From: Bacteroidota bacterium
GTDB taxonomy: Bacteria > Bacteroidota > Bacteroidia > Flavobacteriales > Flavobacteriaceae
Length of the DNA stretch: 64,000 nucleotides
Reading direction: 5' to 3'
Assembly: GCA_027619415.1 (NCBI GenBank)
Contig: JAQCFO010000001.1
Coordinates: 62,001 to 126,000 of the forward strand
Notes under the pieces: model-generated
What the model saw: the letters and a program-made list of their open reading frames with translations, nothing else
Database searches by the model: none
What the model was told of the DNA's origin: nothing
Position numbers and translations under genes: made by a program
Shown here: in pieces, positions 8,852-18,477 of the stretch
How positions within the stretch are numbered: the stretch's first letter is position 1
Layout of the letters: each line of letters opens with the position of its first letter

Positions 8852-9895
8852 CTAATTATTCTTAGAAATTGCAACTTTTTCAGGTTTTGGATCTACTATT
8901 AATCTTTTATCTCTATTTGCTATATTCCAGGCGGTATGGAAAATAAGTTTTGATCTCATTTCTAATAAATCATATTCAATTTTATCAGGGGTATCAGTTA
9001 TTTTATGATAATCTTCATGAGTTCCAGTAAAATAAAAAATTATTGGAATACCATTTTTTGCAAAATTATAGTGATCACTTCTATAATAAAACCTGTTAGG
9101 GTCATCTTTATCATTAAATCTATAATCAAGCGTCATGTTAACAGTTTCCTTGTTAGTTTCTTCAGAAAGATTATGAAGATCATTACTGTCATGATTCGAT
9201 CCTATTAAATAAATATAATCTCTATTTTTAGCTTCTCTTGTTGGATCAATTCTTCCGATCATATCTACGTTCAAGTTAACTAAAGTGTTTTCTAAAGGAT
9301 ATATTGGATTGTCAGTATAATATTTTGATCCTAAAAGTCCTTTTTCTTCTCCAGTTACATGAAGAAAAATTATAGATCTTTTAGGTCCCCTTCCTTTGTC
9401 TACAGCTTTTTTAAATGCTTGGGCTATTTCTAATAAAGCAACAGTTCCTGACCCATCATCATCAGCACCATTGTATATTTCGCCATCTTTATCAATCCCA
9501 ACATGATCAAGGTGTGCAGAGAGTATTACATATTCTTCTGGCTTTTCAGAGCCTTTTATTATTGCAATTACATTTTCAGAATCTACAGTAATTCCAGGGT
9601 CACCTCTTCTTCCTCTCAAATTTAATGTCATAGGCTGAAAGTAATCTCCATCGGGATCTCCAGGTTCAATACCGTTTTTTTTATAGAAATCTCTTAAGTA
9701 TTCTACAGCTTTTTTTTGCCCTGCTTTACCAGTGTCTCTTCCTTCAAATTCATCAGAAGCATAAATATAAAGATGTTCGCTTAGTTCTTCAGCGCTAATT
9801 GTTTTTGCAAACTTCTTTGCTTTAGATAACTGTGAAAAAGAAAAGTTTATTGTTATCAACGAGATAACAATAAAGGATAAAATATTTTTTGTCAT
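8852..9895 (-). CDS. M28-family zinc aminopeptidase, secreted
   Basis: A 347-residue exported metallopeptidase with a signal peptide of about 21 residues ending in FSFSQ. Zinc-ligand blocks of family M28 are visible: SAHLDHVG, NGADDDGSG, the catalytic VTGEEKGLLGS, the NVDMIGR segment and a terminal YFTGTHEDYHKITDTPDKI segment. All five metal ligands and the Glu base are in place. It removes N-terminal residues from peptides in the periplasm or outside the cell. Monocistronic, ending at a shared terminator. Confidence 0.93.
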   Translation of the reverse strand: MTKNILSFIVISLITINFSFSQLSKAKKFAKTISAEELSEHLYIYASDEFEGRDTGKAGQKKAVEYLRDFYKKNGIEPGDPDGDYFQPMTLNLRGRRGDPGITVDSENVIAIIKGSEKPEEYVILSAHLDHVGIDKDGEIYNGADDDGSGTVALLEIAQAFKKAVDKGRGPKRSIIFLHVTGEEKGLLGSKYYTDNPIYPLENTLVNLNVDMIGRIDPTREAKNRDYIYLIGSNHDSNDLHNLSEETNKETVNMTLDYRFNDKDDPNRFYYRSDHYNFAKNGIPIIFYFTGTHEDYHKITDTPDKIEYDLLEMRSKLIFHTAWNIANRDKRLIVDPKPEKVAISKNN

Positions 9896-9966
9896 AAGAT
9901 TTAAAATTTAAGTTTAATTACAGTACTATATATAACCAATAATCTAATGTAATTATTTTTTTTATA

Positions 9967-9999
9967 ATTGCGATAAGACGTAGTTTTTTTATCACAATT
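9967..9999. other. Imperfect inverted repeat in the M28/DUF3050 gap
   Basis: TTGCGATAA and TTATCACAA flank about a dozen bases with one mismatched pair. The 150-base gap (9896-10045) otherwise holds the DUF3050 terminator and presumably the M28 promoter. The repeat could be a second stem-loop or an operator for the peptidase. Confidence 0.3.
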
Positions 10000-10014
10000 T
10001 TTTAAAATCAAAAA

Positions 10015-10038
10015 TTTGATAACCCAATCGTTATCAAA
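10015..10038 (-). terminator. Intrinsic terminator of the DUF3050 gene
   Basis: TTTGATAAC (10015-10023) and GTTATCAAA (10030-10038) form a perfect nine-pair stem around a six-base loop, eight bases past the stop. On the minus strand it is followed by TTTTTGATTTT. Confidence 0.7.
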
Positions 10039-10045
10039 TAAAAAA

Positions 10046-10702
10046 TTAATTAATTTTTTGTAAAATATAATCCCATAATTTTATTCTCATCCTTAATGCT
10101 TTTTCTGAAATAATTATTGCTTCATTCCATTTTTTTTCATCATTACCACAAAGATCTTGTATCATTTTAATCGCCATTGGTCCGTGCTTATCTGCATCTA
10201 TTTCTATATGTCTTTCTAAGTAATAAATTAATGAATCAATTTCTATAGTTTTTTCTTGTGATAACTTTTTTACAATTTCAATAAACATATCAGGTATAAG
10301 ATCTTCTCTTCCAAATGTAAATACGCTTGCGATTAAATGATTTTCATTTGAATTAATAACTTCAAAAGTGAAATCCATAAATTCTTTTATTATTTCTGGA
10401 ATTTCAATTTGATTTACTGTTTTTTTATAAGATTTATTTAAACGTATCTCTTGAATAAACTTGTTTATTACGGATAAATCCGCTCCAATTTCTTTCATTG
10501 ATTCTAAGTACAGCTCAAAATGACTTTTAGGATTACCATTTATGTCTATATCACTTTCTTCTGCTAAAACTATTTCATTGACAAGTCTACCAGAAAAATT
10601 ATTTGAATTTGGTAACCAAGGAACATCTACACAAGTTAGATTACGTTGTAAAGCTTTAATTAGAGACATAAAATCCCATACAGCAAAAACATGATTTTCC
10701 AT
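10046..10702 (-). CDS. DUF3050 protein (haem-oxygenase-like fold), start codon unclear
   Basis: From the first ATG the product is 218 residues and matches DUF3050: MENHVFAVWDFMSL at the N terminus, the VPWLPN segment, and the helical HFELYLESM and ERHIEIDADKHG segments. The fold is all-helical, like haem-oxygenase/TenA proteins; its reaction is unknown. The family normally carries about 30-40 more residues. Those residues are here: the open frame continues upstream to about 10850 and encodes KKLENSLSI, then HPLYKQL and LIIFMENHV, as in relatives. That extension has no ATG, GTG or TTG in frame. Either translation starts at a rare codon (an ATT at 10799-10801 is well placed) or the true start has been lost. 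Confidence 0.85.
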   Translation of the reverse strand: MENHVFAVWDFMSLIKALQRNLTCVDVPWLPNSNNFSGRLVNEIVLAEESDIDINGNPKSHFELYLESMKEIGADLSVINKFIQEIRLNKSYKKTVNQIEIPEIIKEFMDFTFEVINSNENHLIASVFTFGREDLIPDMFIEIVKKLSQEKTIEIDSLIYYLERHIEIDADKHGPMAIKMIQDLCGNDEKKWNEAIIISEKALRMRIKLWDYILQKIN

Positions 10703-10874
10703 GAAAATTATTAACTTCTGCTTTGTATTAAGCTGTTTGTAAAGTGGATGATAAATTAACTTTGATCTAGTAATTGATAAACTGTTTTCGAGTTTTTTAA
10801 TATCAGTCGTAAAATAATTTCGGATAAAATTAATACATATATTGTAATTTTAAATAACATAATTCATTAAATTT

Positions 10875-11486
10875 ATGCATTATGACATAATTTTCACTTT
10901 TATTTTATCCTCCTTAGCACTAACTGTTTCACCTGGACCAGATATTTTATTTGTCATTTCTCAAAGTTTTAGTAAAGGAAAAAAACAGGCTATAATGACC
11001 TCTTTAGGATTAACTACTGGAATATTTTTTCATACTTTTTTAGTAATTGTTGGTTTTGCATTATTAATAAAGGAAAATCAAAAATTGTTTTTTATTCTGA
11101 AATTTATAGGGGCTATTTATTTTATTTATCTAGCTGTTACGACTTTTTTAAATAGAAAAAAGAAATATAAAAATCAATTATTATATAAAAAAAAATCAAG
11201 TGATTTTAAAAGAGGACTTTTAATGAATTTATTAAATCCAAAAGTTAGTTTATTTTTTATTGTGTTATTTCCAAGTTTTTTATTTCATGACTATTTAAAT
11301 AATCAAATTCAATTTGCTATTTTGGGAATACTCTTTTGGATTCAGGCTACTTTTGTTTTTGTTACTGTCTCATTATTTGCGACAAGGATTAAACTTTTAA
11401 TAGATAATGATGGTTTATTTGCAAAAAATTCGTTTTGGCTAGAAATATTTATCTATCTTTTTATTACCATATGGATATTCATGTAA
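10875..11486 (+). CDS. LysE/RhtB-family amino-acid exporter
   Basis: A 203-residue inner-membrane protein with about six hydrophobic segments. The N-terminal SPGPDILFVISQSFSKGKKQ segment is the hallmark of the LysE/RhtB family, and LMNLLNPKVSLFF in the middle is the second conserved block. Such proteins export amino acids or similar metabolites. The substrate is not evident. It lies 18 bases before the HMG-CoA lyase gene, so co-transcription is likely. Confidence 0.9.
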   Translation: MHYDIIFTFILSSLALTVSPGPDILFVISQSFSKGKKQAIMTSLGLTTGIFFHTFLVIVGFALLIKENQKLFFILKFIGAIYFIYLAVTTFLNRKKKYKNQLLYKKKSSDFKRGLLMNLLNPKVSLFFIVLFPSFLFHDYLNNQIQFAILGILFWIQATFVFVTVSLFATRIKLLIDNDGLFAKNSFWLEIFIYLFITIWIFM

Positions 11487-11503
11487 TTTAAATTAGCACT
11501 AAT

Positions 11504-12367
11504 ATGTCTTTAATTAAGGTTGTAGAATGTTCTAGGGATGCAATGCAAGGAATCAAAGACTGGATTCCTTCAAAAGATAAAATATCTTATTTACAGTCTG
11601 TTCTTTCTGTTGGTTTTGATGTTGTTGATTTTGGAAGTTTTGTTTCTCCAAGTGCAATTCCTCAAATGAAGGATACTGGCTATGTTTTAGATAATTTGGA
11701 TTTAAGTTTAACAAAATCTAAACTTTTAGCTATCGTTGCTAATTTAAGAGGAGCTAAAGATGCCTGTAATTTTTCTCAAATTAATTATTTAGGTTATCCT
11801 TTTTCAATATCTGAAAATTTTCAAATGCGAAACACTAGCAAAACGATTAAAGAATCAATTCAAGAGTTAGAAAGCATTAAGAACTTAGCTGAAATTAATG
11901 ATAAAAAAATAGTTGTTTATTTATCAATGGGTTTTGGTAATCCATATGGAGATCCCTGGAATTATGGGATAGTAGAAAGTTGGATTGACTTATTAAATAA
12001 AATGGGCATTAAATCTATTTCTCTGTCAGATACAGTTGGATCTGCAAAAGAAACTGATATTTCACAGCTCTTTTCTAATTCCATAATAAAATATCCTGGC
12101 ATTGAATTTGGCGCCCACTTTCATACTAGACCTGATCAATGGTATAAGAAAATTAATGCTGCTTTTGATGCAGGTTGTAGAGTTTTTGACGGAGCTATCC
12201 AAGGATTTGGTGGATGTCCAATGGCTAAAGATGATTTAACGGGAAACTTTCCAACAGAAAAGATAATTACCTATTTTAATTCAAAAAAAATATCTTTAAA
12301 CATTAATTCTCTGAATTTCGAATCATGTTATAATCATGCTTCTAAACTTTTCAATCAACATACTTAA
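11504..12367 (+). CDS. Hydroxymethylglutaryl-CoA lyase
   Basis: Cleaves 3-hydroxy-3-methylglutaryl-CoA to acetoacetate and acetyl-CoA, the last step of leucine and isovalerate breakdown. The 287-residue TIM barrel starts with VECSRDAMQGI, which carries the conserved Arg-Asp pair. VDFGSFVSP and LSDTVGSA follow, then the HFHTRPDQW metal site and the C-terminal signature GFGGCPMAKD with the active cysteine. All are intact. It stands about 30-40 kb from the Liu/Atu-like carboxylase operon in the same window, which could supply its substrate. Confidence 0.93.
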   Translation: MSLIKVVECSRDAMQGIKDWIPSKDKISYLQSVLSVGFDVVDFGSFVSPSAIPQMKDTGYVLDNLDLSLTKSKLLAIVANLRGAKDACNFSQINYLGYPFSISENFQMRNTSKTIKESIQELESIKNLAEINDKKIVVYLSMGFGNPYGDPWNYGIVESWIDLLNKMGIKSISLSDTVGSAKETDISQLFSNSIIKYPGIEFGAHFHTRPDQWYKKINAAFDAGCRVFDGAIQGFGGCPMAKDDLTGNFPTEKIITYFNSKKISLNINSLNFESCYNHASKLFNQHT

Positions 12368-12427
12368 TTGTAATTCAATTAATTAGCTTCTTATCCTTAT
12401 TCTTATTTAGAGTAATTAAAAATAAGC

Positions 12428-12458
12428 TTGTATATTATAGATTTCTATCATATGTTTG
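12428..12458 (+). promoter_or_regulatory. Sigma-ABfr promoter of the porin operon
   Basis: TTG at 12428-12430 and TATGTTTG at 12451-12458, 20 bases apart, fit the TTG-N17-23-TAnnTTTG consensus. The porin ATG is 33 bases downstream. This is the most complete promoter in the window. Confidence 0.65.
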
Positions 12459-12490
12459 CACCTTATTTATAATTAATCTAAATTAAATTA

Positions 12491-13615
12491 ATGAAAAATT
12501 TATTATTACTAGTGTTTATTTTATTAATTTCTAAACCTGTTTTTGGACAATATAATAATTCTGAGAGACAACTACTAAGTCTTCAATCAATGGCTAGTGG
12601 TCTTACTACAGGCGGATATGGAGAAATTACATATAATGATCCAGATTCTGGAGTCTCTGAAATTGATGTTCAAAGACTTGTAATGCTATTTGCTTATAAA
12701 TTTGATGACAGAGTTTCTTTTATTACTGAAATTGAATTTGAACACGTTAAAGAAGTATACGTTGAACAAGCTTTTTTAAATTATGGAGTTTCTGACAATT
12801 TCAATTTAAGAAGTGGTCTAATGCTAGTTCCTATGGGTATTGTAAATGAATACCATGAGCCAACAACTTATAATGGAGTTGAGAGACCTAGTTTAAATAA
12901 TAAATTAGTTCCTACTACATGGAGAGAAATTGGATTAGGAGTTTATGGAAGAATCAATAGTGCATCAATAAGATATCAAGCTTATGTTATGAATGGATTC
13001 ATTTCATATAATGGAGAATATAAATTGAAAGGATCGAATGGTTTAAGATCTGGTAGACAAAAAGGTTCTGAATCTGTTGGGAGTAATGCAAATTTTGCTT
13101 CAAGAATTGACTATTATGGTTTGCTTGGTTTAAAACTTGGGTTAAGTTTTTATAAGGGTAAAACACAAACAACTGATAAAAGTGTTATCGGATCTCAATT
13201 AGGGTTATCTATGTTTGGTTTTGATGCTAGATATGTAAAAAATCGTTTTTCTGCTAGATTTGAATACGTAAGCGCTTCATTATCTGATACTGACAAGTAT
13301 AACTTTGCTTCTGGAAAAGATTTAGGTTCAAAAATGATTGGATATTATATTGAAGGTGCATTCAATTTATTGCCATCTTCAGCAAAACAAAAGCTTGATG
13401 CTTTTGTTAGATATGAAGATTTTGATACACATGCAGAAGTTGCAGGAAATTTAACAAAAAACGATTCGTTTCATAGAAAAGAAACTACTTTTGGCTTCTC
13501 TTATCATTTAGCTGATGGAGCTGTGTTTAAAATGGACTGGCAATCAAAAGGCACGGCTGTTTTAGACAGTGAATCAAAAGGTCAATATAATATGGGTATC
13601 GGAGTATTCTTTTAA
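12491..13615 (+). CDS. Outer-membrane porin (phosphate-selective O/P-like)
   Basis: A 374-residue exported beta-barrel protein with a signal peptide ending near KPVFGQ. The mature part has GGYGEITYN, an FAYKFDDRVSFITEIEFEH pair of strands, EQAFLNYGVSDNFNLRSGL and the terminal GQYNMGIGVFF strand ending in Phe. This is the pattern of the Bacteroidota OprP/OprO-like porins. It should form a diffusion or selective channel; the solute is not known. It is followed after 27 bases by an FMN-binding protein and then a small membrane protein, all on the same strand. The trio suggests a channel linked to an extracytoplasmic flavoprotein, possibly in metal or electron handling. Confidence 0.85.
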   Translation: MKNLLLLVFILLISKPVFGQYNNSERQLLSLQSMASGLTTGGYGEITYNDPDSGVSEIDVQRLVMLFAYKFDDRVSFITEIEFEHVKEVYVEQAFLNYGVSDNFNLRSGLMLVPMGIVNEYHEPTTYNGVERPSLNNKLVPTTWREIGLGVYGRINSASIRYQAYVMNGFISYNGEYKLKGSNGLRSGRQKGSESVGSNANFASRIDYYGLLGLKLGLSFYKGKTQTTDKSVIGSQLGLSMFGFDARYVKNRFSARFEYVSASLSDTDKYNFASGKDLGSKMIGYYIEGAFNLLPSSAKQKLDAFVRYEDFDTHAEVAGNLTKNDSFHRKETTFGFSYHLADGAVFKMDWQSKGTAVLDSESKGQYNMGIGVFF

Positions 13616-13642
13616 AAAAATAAATTAATAATTAATTAGTAG

Positions 13643-14182
13643 ATGGAACTGCTTAGAAAAATAAATTGGAGCTTTGTTTTGTTATATTTTGTAGTTATAC
13701 TATGCAGTTCTTTTACTAACTCTAAGAGTATTTTAAAAAAAGTTAAAAAGGAAATTTCTAAAGTTTTTGTTATTGAAGACTTTGATTTAAATCCAGTTAT
13801 AATTGAACAAAATGAAAGTTTATTTTCAGATTTTTCAAATAATAGACTATTAAAAATTAGTATTGAAAATAAACTTCTTGGTTATGCTTATTTAGGTACT
13901 GCACCAAGTAAGACTGAAACCTTTGAATATTTGGTTCTTTTTGATAATAATTTTATAATTAAGAAAGCAAAAGTTTTGTTGTATCGTGAAAGTTGGGGAG
14001 GAGAAATTGGAAGTAATAGATGGTTGAAGCAATTTGTTCAAAAAGATACAACTCATGAATTTAAGTATAGAGAAAATATTTCAGCAATTTCTGGTGCAAC
14101 AATTTCTGTTAAATCTATGACAAATGCCATCAATCAGTTACTAAGTTCTTTAAGTTTTTTAATTCAAAAGAAAATATTATAG
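13643..14182 (+). CDS. FMN-binding domain protein, membrane-anchored
   Basis: A 179-residue protein with an N-terminal hydrophobic segment of about 20 residues and a periplasmic FMN-binding domain. The flavinylation-type motif ISGATIS lies near residues 149-155. In this domain (NqrC/RnfG/PceC type) FMN is linked through a phosphoester to the threonine by ApbE. The YLVLFDNNFIIKKAKVL and ESWGGEIG segments also fit the family. It probably passes electrons outside the cytoplasm. No ApbE gene is in the window. It sits between a porin and a four-helix membrane protein in one likely operon. Confidence 0.85.
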   Translation: MELLRKINWSFVLLYFVVILCSSFTNSKSILKKVKKEISKVFVIEDFDLNPVIIEQNESLFSDFSNNRLLKISIENKLLGYAYLGTAPSKTETFEYLVLFDNNFIIKKAKVLLYRESWGGEIGSNRWLKQFVQKDTTHEFKYRENISAISGATISVKSMTNAINQLLSSLSFLIQKKIL

Positions 14183-14194
14183 TATTTTTATCCG

Positions 14195-14686
14195 ATGTTT
14201 CAAATTATCAGTCTATCAGATTTGTCAAAAGAGTTAAGGTATTTAATAGCGTCTTTTATTCTTGTTTTAAGTATTGGATTTTTTTCAAGTATTATTTTCG
14301 TAAATCAATCCAATAGTATTCAACCTAATGGACTTGTTGAACATTACAACGGAAATGAATCAGATTTTGAAGTAGAAGTGATGAAGTTTAAAAAGAGTGA
14401 AAGAGAAATATTGACTATAATTCACTCCCATATTTTATCCATGTCTGTTATTTTTTTTATAGTTGGCTTATTACTTTGTTTTACACCAACTAATATTTTT
14501 TTAAAATACTTTTTGGTTATTGAACCTTTTGTTTCTATTCTTTTAACTTTTGGTGGAATTTATTTTCTTTGGCTTGAAATACTGTGGTTTAAATATGTAG
14601 TCATTGCTTCTGGTATTTTAATGACCATGTCTTTTTTATTATCTGTAATTTTAATTATAAAAGATCTCAAACTTATTAAGGTTTAA
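14195..14686 (+). CDS. Four-helix membrane protein of unknown function
   Basis: A 163-residue inner-membrane protein with four predicted helices (about residues 14-34, 72-92, 100-122 and 130-152). A loop of about 40 residues follows helix 1 and a conserved-looking SHILSMS segment opens helix 2; its histidine could bind a cofactor. I do not recognise the family. It begins 12 bases after the FMN-binding gene. Together with the porin it forms a three-gene unit, so an electron-transfer or uptake role linked to that flavoprotein is a reasonable guess. Confidence 0.65.
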   Translation: MFQIISLSDLSKELRYLIASFILVLSIGFFSSIIFVNQSNSIQPNGLVEHYNGNESDFEVEVMKFKKSEREILTIIHSHILSMSVIFFIVGLLLCFTPTNIFLKYFLVIEPFVSILLTFGGIYFLWLEILWFKYVVIASGILMTMSFLLSVILIIKDLKLIKV

Positions 14687-16198
<1,512 letters not shown>

Positions 16199-16205
16199 TA
16201 TTACT

Positions 16206-16841
16206 TTGAAAATAAAAAATTTAATATTTATTGTTTTTTTTTCTATTCTACTTTCTTGTTGTCAATATTTTAAGGCTAAACCCGTTTCTTCTTTGGCTAG
16301 AATTCAAGACGATTATTTTTATTTTGATGATATTAAAGATGTTTTTTCTAAGAATTTATCAAAAGAGGATAGTATAATTTATGTGAAAAATCAAATTTTT
16401 AAATGGGCAAAAAATCATATTCTTTATGATAAGGCTTTAATTAACCTTGATAAAGATGAACAGTCAAAACTATTAGAGCTTGTTCAATCTTATGAAAATG
16501 ATTTATTTTCACATTATTATAAAGAAAAAATGGTTAAAGCTCTTATGGACACTTTAATTTTAGATGATGAAATAAAAAAATATCATAATTTGAATAAATC
16601 AAATTTTAAATTAAATCAGGATTTAATTAAAGGACGATACTTAAAAATCAAAGCAGATAACTACAATATTAAGGATGTTGTTAAAAGGTTTAGAAGATTT
16701 AATATAGATGATATGGAATTCTTGGATTCAATTTCTTTGCAATTTGCTTCTTATTATTTCAATGATTCCGTATGGATTAATAAAAATGTATTTTTTAATA
16801 AACTTCCAGAATTAAACGAAGAAGATATGACTATGGTTTAA
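16206..16841 (+). CDS. N-terminal part of a SurA/PpiC-like lipoprotein (interrupted by TAA)
   Basis: The frame starts at a TTG at 16206, encodes a lipoprotein signal (IFFVFF-type core ending LLSCC) and continues for 211 residues to a TAA at 16839-16841. It resembles the lipoprotein found before SurA in flavobacterial guaB loci: a charged helical chaperone with no catalytic PPIase domain in this part. Beyond the TAA the same frame stays open and encodes the rest of the family (see 16842-17108). So this is probably a truncated product of a gene with a nonsense mutation, though a shortened chaperone could still be made. Confidence 0.7.
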   Translation: MKIKNLIFIVFFSILLSCCQYFKAKPVSSLARIQDDYFYFDDIKDVFSKNLSKEDSIIYVKNQIFKWAKNHILYDKALINLDKDEQSKLLELVQSYENDLFSHYYKEKMVKALMDTLILDDEIKKYHNLNKSNFKLNQDLIKGRYLKIKADNYNIKDVVKRFRRFNIDDMEFLDSISLQFASYYFNDSVWINKNVFFNKLPELNEEDMTMV

Positions 16842-17108
16842 TCTCCAGAAATTAATTTAAATATTAAAAATAGAATTTTAAAAAAATCTCTATTTCACCT
16901 TATAGAAGATTCTTTAGAATTATATTTGATTAAAATCAATGAATCTATTTTTAGAAATGATTTAGCTCCAATTGAGTTTATTAGACCTACCTTAAAACAA
17001 ATTCTTTTAAACAAGAAGAAATTAGAGTTTATTAGTAAATTTGAAAAAGATTTAATTGAAGATGCTATCCAAAAAAAAGAATTTGAATTTTATGAAACAA
17101 ATAAGTAA
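16842..17108 (+). pseudogene. C-terminal part of the interrupted SurA/PpiC-like lipoprotein gene
   Basis: Directly after the TAA at 16839-16841, in the same frame and with no shift, 88 codons continue to the next stop. They encode ILKKSLFHLIEDSLELYLIKI and then APIEFIRPTLKQILLNKKKL, the expected C-terminal end of these lipoproteins (a YLVKI strand, then an IAP.EFV.P.IKQILLNKRK helix). Together 16206-17108 would make a 300-codon gene. One base change (for example CAA, GAA or AAA to TAA) explains it. The end overlaps the start of the next SurA-like gene by 17 bases, as expected for an intact operon layout. Confidence 0.7.
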
Positions 17109-18477
17109 ATATTTTTTTTCCGCCTTTATAATGTTATTTATTAACATTACTTTTTCTCAATCACCTGCCAATTCTGATTTTGTTCACAATAAAATAAAAA
17201 TAGATGGTGTTTCTGCTGTTGTAGGAGATTATGTAATATTAGAATCAGATGTTGATAAAACATTAATTGATCTTCAATCCCAAGGTGTTTCAACTCAAAA
17301 TATAACTAGATGTAGTTTGCTAGGTAAATTAATGGAAGATAAACTATATGCTCATCATGCGGAGCAAGATAGTTTAGAGGTTGATAATAATCAAATTTAT
17401 GCTTATGTTGACAAAACCGTTGATTATTTTATTGATCAGCTTGGTAGCTTAGATAAAGTACTAGAATTTTATAAAAAGAAGGATGAACAATCTTTTAGGA
17501 CGGAACTGTTTGAAATCAACAAGATTAATCAGTTGTCTGAAAAAATGCAAAATACTATAGTTGATGAGGTTGAAGTCACACCCGAAGAAGTAAGACAATT
17601 CTTTAATTCTATCCCGAATTATGAAAGACCAGTTTTTGGTGCAGAATTAGAACTAGCTCAAATTATAATAAATCCAGAAGTCACTAATGAAGATAAAGAA
17701 AAAGTAATCAAACGGTTAGAAATTATTAGAAATGATATTGTAGTAAATGGTTCTTCATTTGCAACCAAAGCTATTTTGTACTCACAAGACCCAGGTTCAA
17801 GATCAACAGGTGGGAAATACACTTTAAACAGAAATAGACCTCAAATGGTGAAAGAATTTAGAGACGTTGCTTATAGGTTAAGAGAAGGTGAGGTTTCATC
17901 TCCCTTTGAGTCACCTAGTGGCTGGCATATAGTAAAAGTTGATAAAATTAGAGGTCAGGAAGTTGATGTTAGACACATATTGTTAATCCCAGAAATCACT
18001 AACGAAGCTTTAATTGAGGCTAAACGAACCATAGATTTAATTAGAAAGAGAATAGTTGAAGGAGAATTAACTTTTGAAGATGCTGCAAAATCTTTGTCTG
18101 ATGAAGAAGAAACTAAAAATAATGGAGGAGTCCTTATTAATCCTACGACTGGAGATACAAGGTTTGAACTTACTAAAATGGATCCTGTTTTGTATAGTCA
18201 AGCACAAAAATTAAAAGATAATGAAATTTCAAATCCATTAATAGAAGAGGATAGAAGAGGGGTTAAGAAGTATAAAATAATAAAAGTGAGTAATAGGTTT
18301 GACGAGCATATAGCTGATTACTCTAAGGATTATATTAAAATAAAAGATTTAGCTCTGAAAGAGAAACAACTTAATAAAATTAAAAATTGGATGGTTGAAA
18401 AGATTGATGAAACATACATCAACATAAATAAAGATAATAAAGATTGTAATTTTATTAATAAATGGGTAAAAAAATAA
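17092..18477 (+). CDS. SurA-like periplasmic peptidyl-prolyl isomerase/chaperone
   Basis: A periplasmic chaperone assisting outer-membrane protein folding. The start chosen is the ATG at 17092, which opens directly with a signal peptide (MKQISKYFFSAFIML, cleaved after NITFSQ). An in-frame upstream start at 17056 would put charged residues before it. The product of 461 residues has the SurA N-terminal region (KIDGVSAVVGDYVILESDV) and two parvulin domains, at about residues 185-295 and 300-400. GGKYTLNR and SGWHIVKVD mark the first, VDVRHILL and NNGGVL the second. It overlaps the preceding interrupted lipoprotein gene by 17 bases and the next gene by 16. Confidence 0.9.
   Translation: MKQISKYFFSAFIMLFINITFSQSPANSDFVHNKIKIDGVSAVVGDYVILESDVDKTLIDLQSQGVSTQNITRCSLLGKLMEDKLYAHHAEQDSLEVDNNQIYAYVDKTVDYFIDQLGSLDKVLEFYKKKDEQSFRTELFEINKINQLSEKMQNTIVDEVEVTPEEVRQFFNSIPNYERPVFGAELELAQIIINPEVTNEDKEKVIKRLEIIRNDIVVNGSSFATKAILYSQDPGSRSTGGKYTLNRNRPQMVKEFRDVAYRLREGEVSSPFESPSGWHIVKVDKIRGQEVDVRHILLIPEITNEALIEAKRTIDLIRKRIVEGELTFEDAAKSLSDEEETKNNGGVLINPTTGDTRFELTKMDPVLYSQAQKLKDNEISNPLIEEDRRGVKKYKIIKVSNRFDEHIADYSKDYIKIKDLALKEKQLNKIKNWMVEKIDETYININKDNKDCNFINKWVKK

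Noticed and set aside
12402-12426. Possible terminator after the HMG-CoA lyase gene
   Set aside because: The CTTATTT/AAATAAG stem is weak, has an 11-base loop and no T run, and overlaps the promoter region of the porin.
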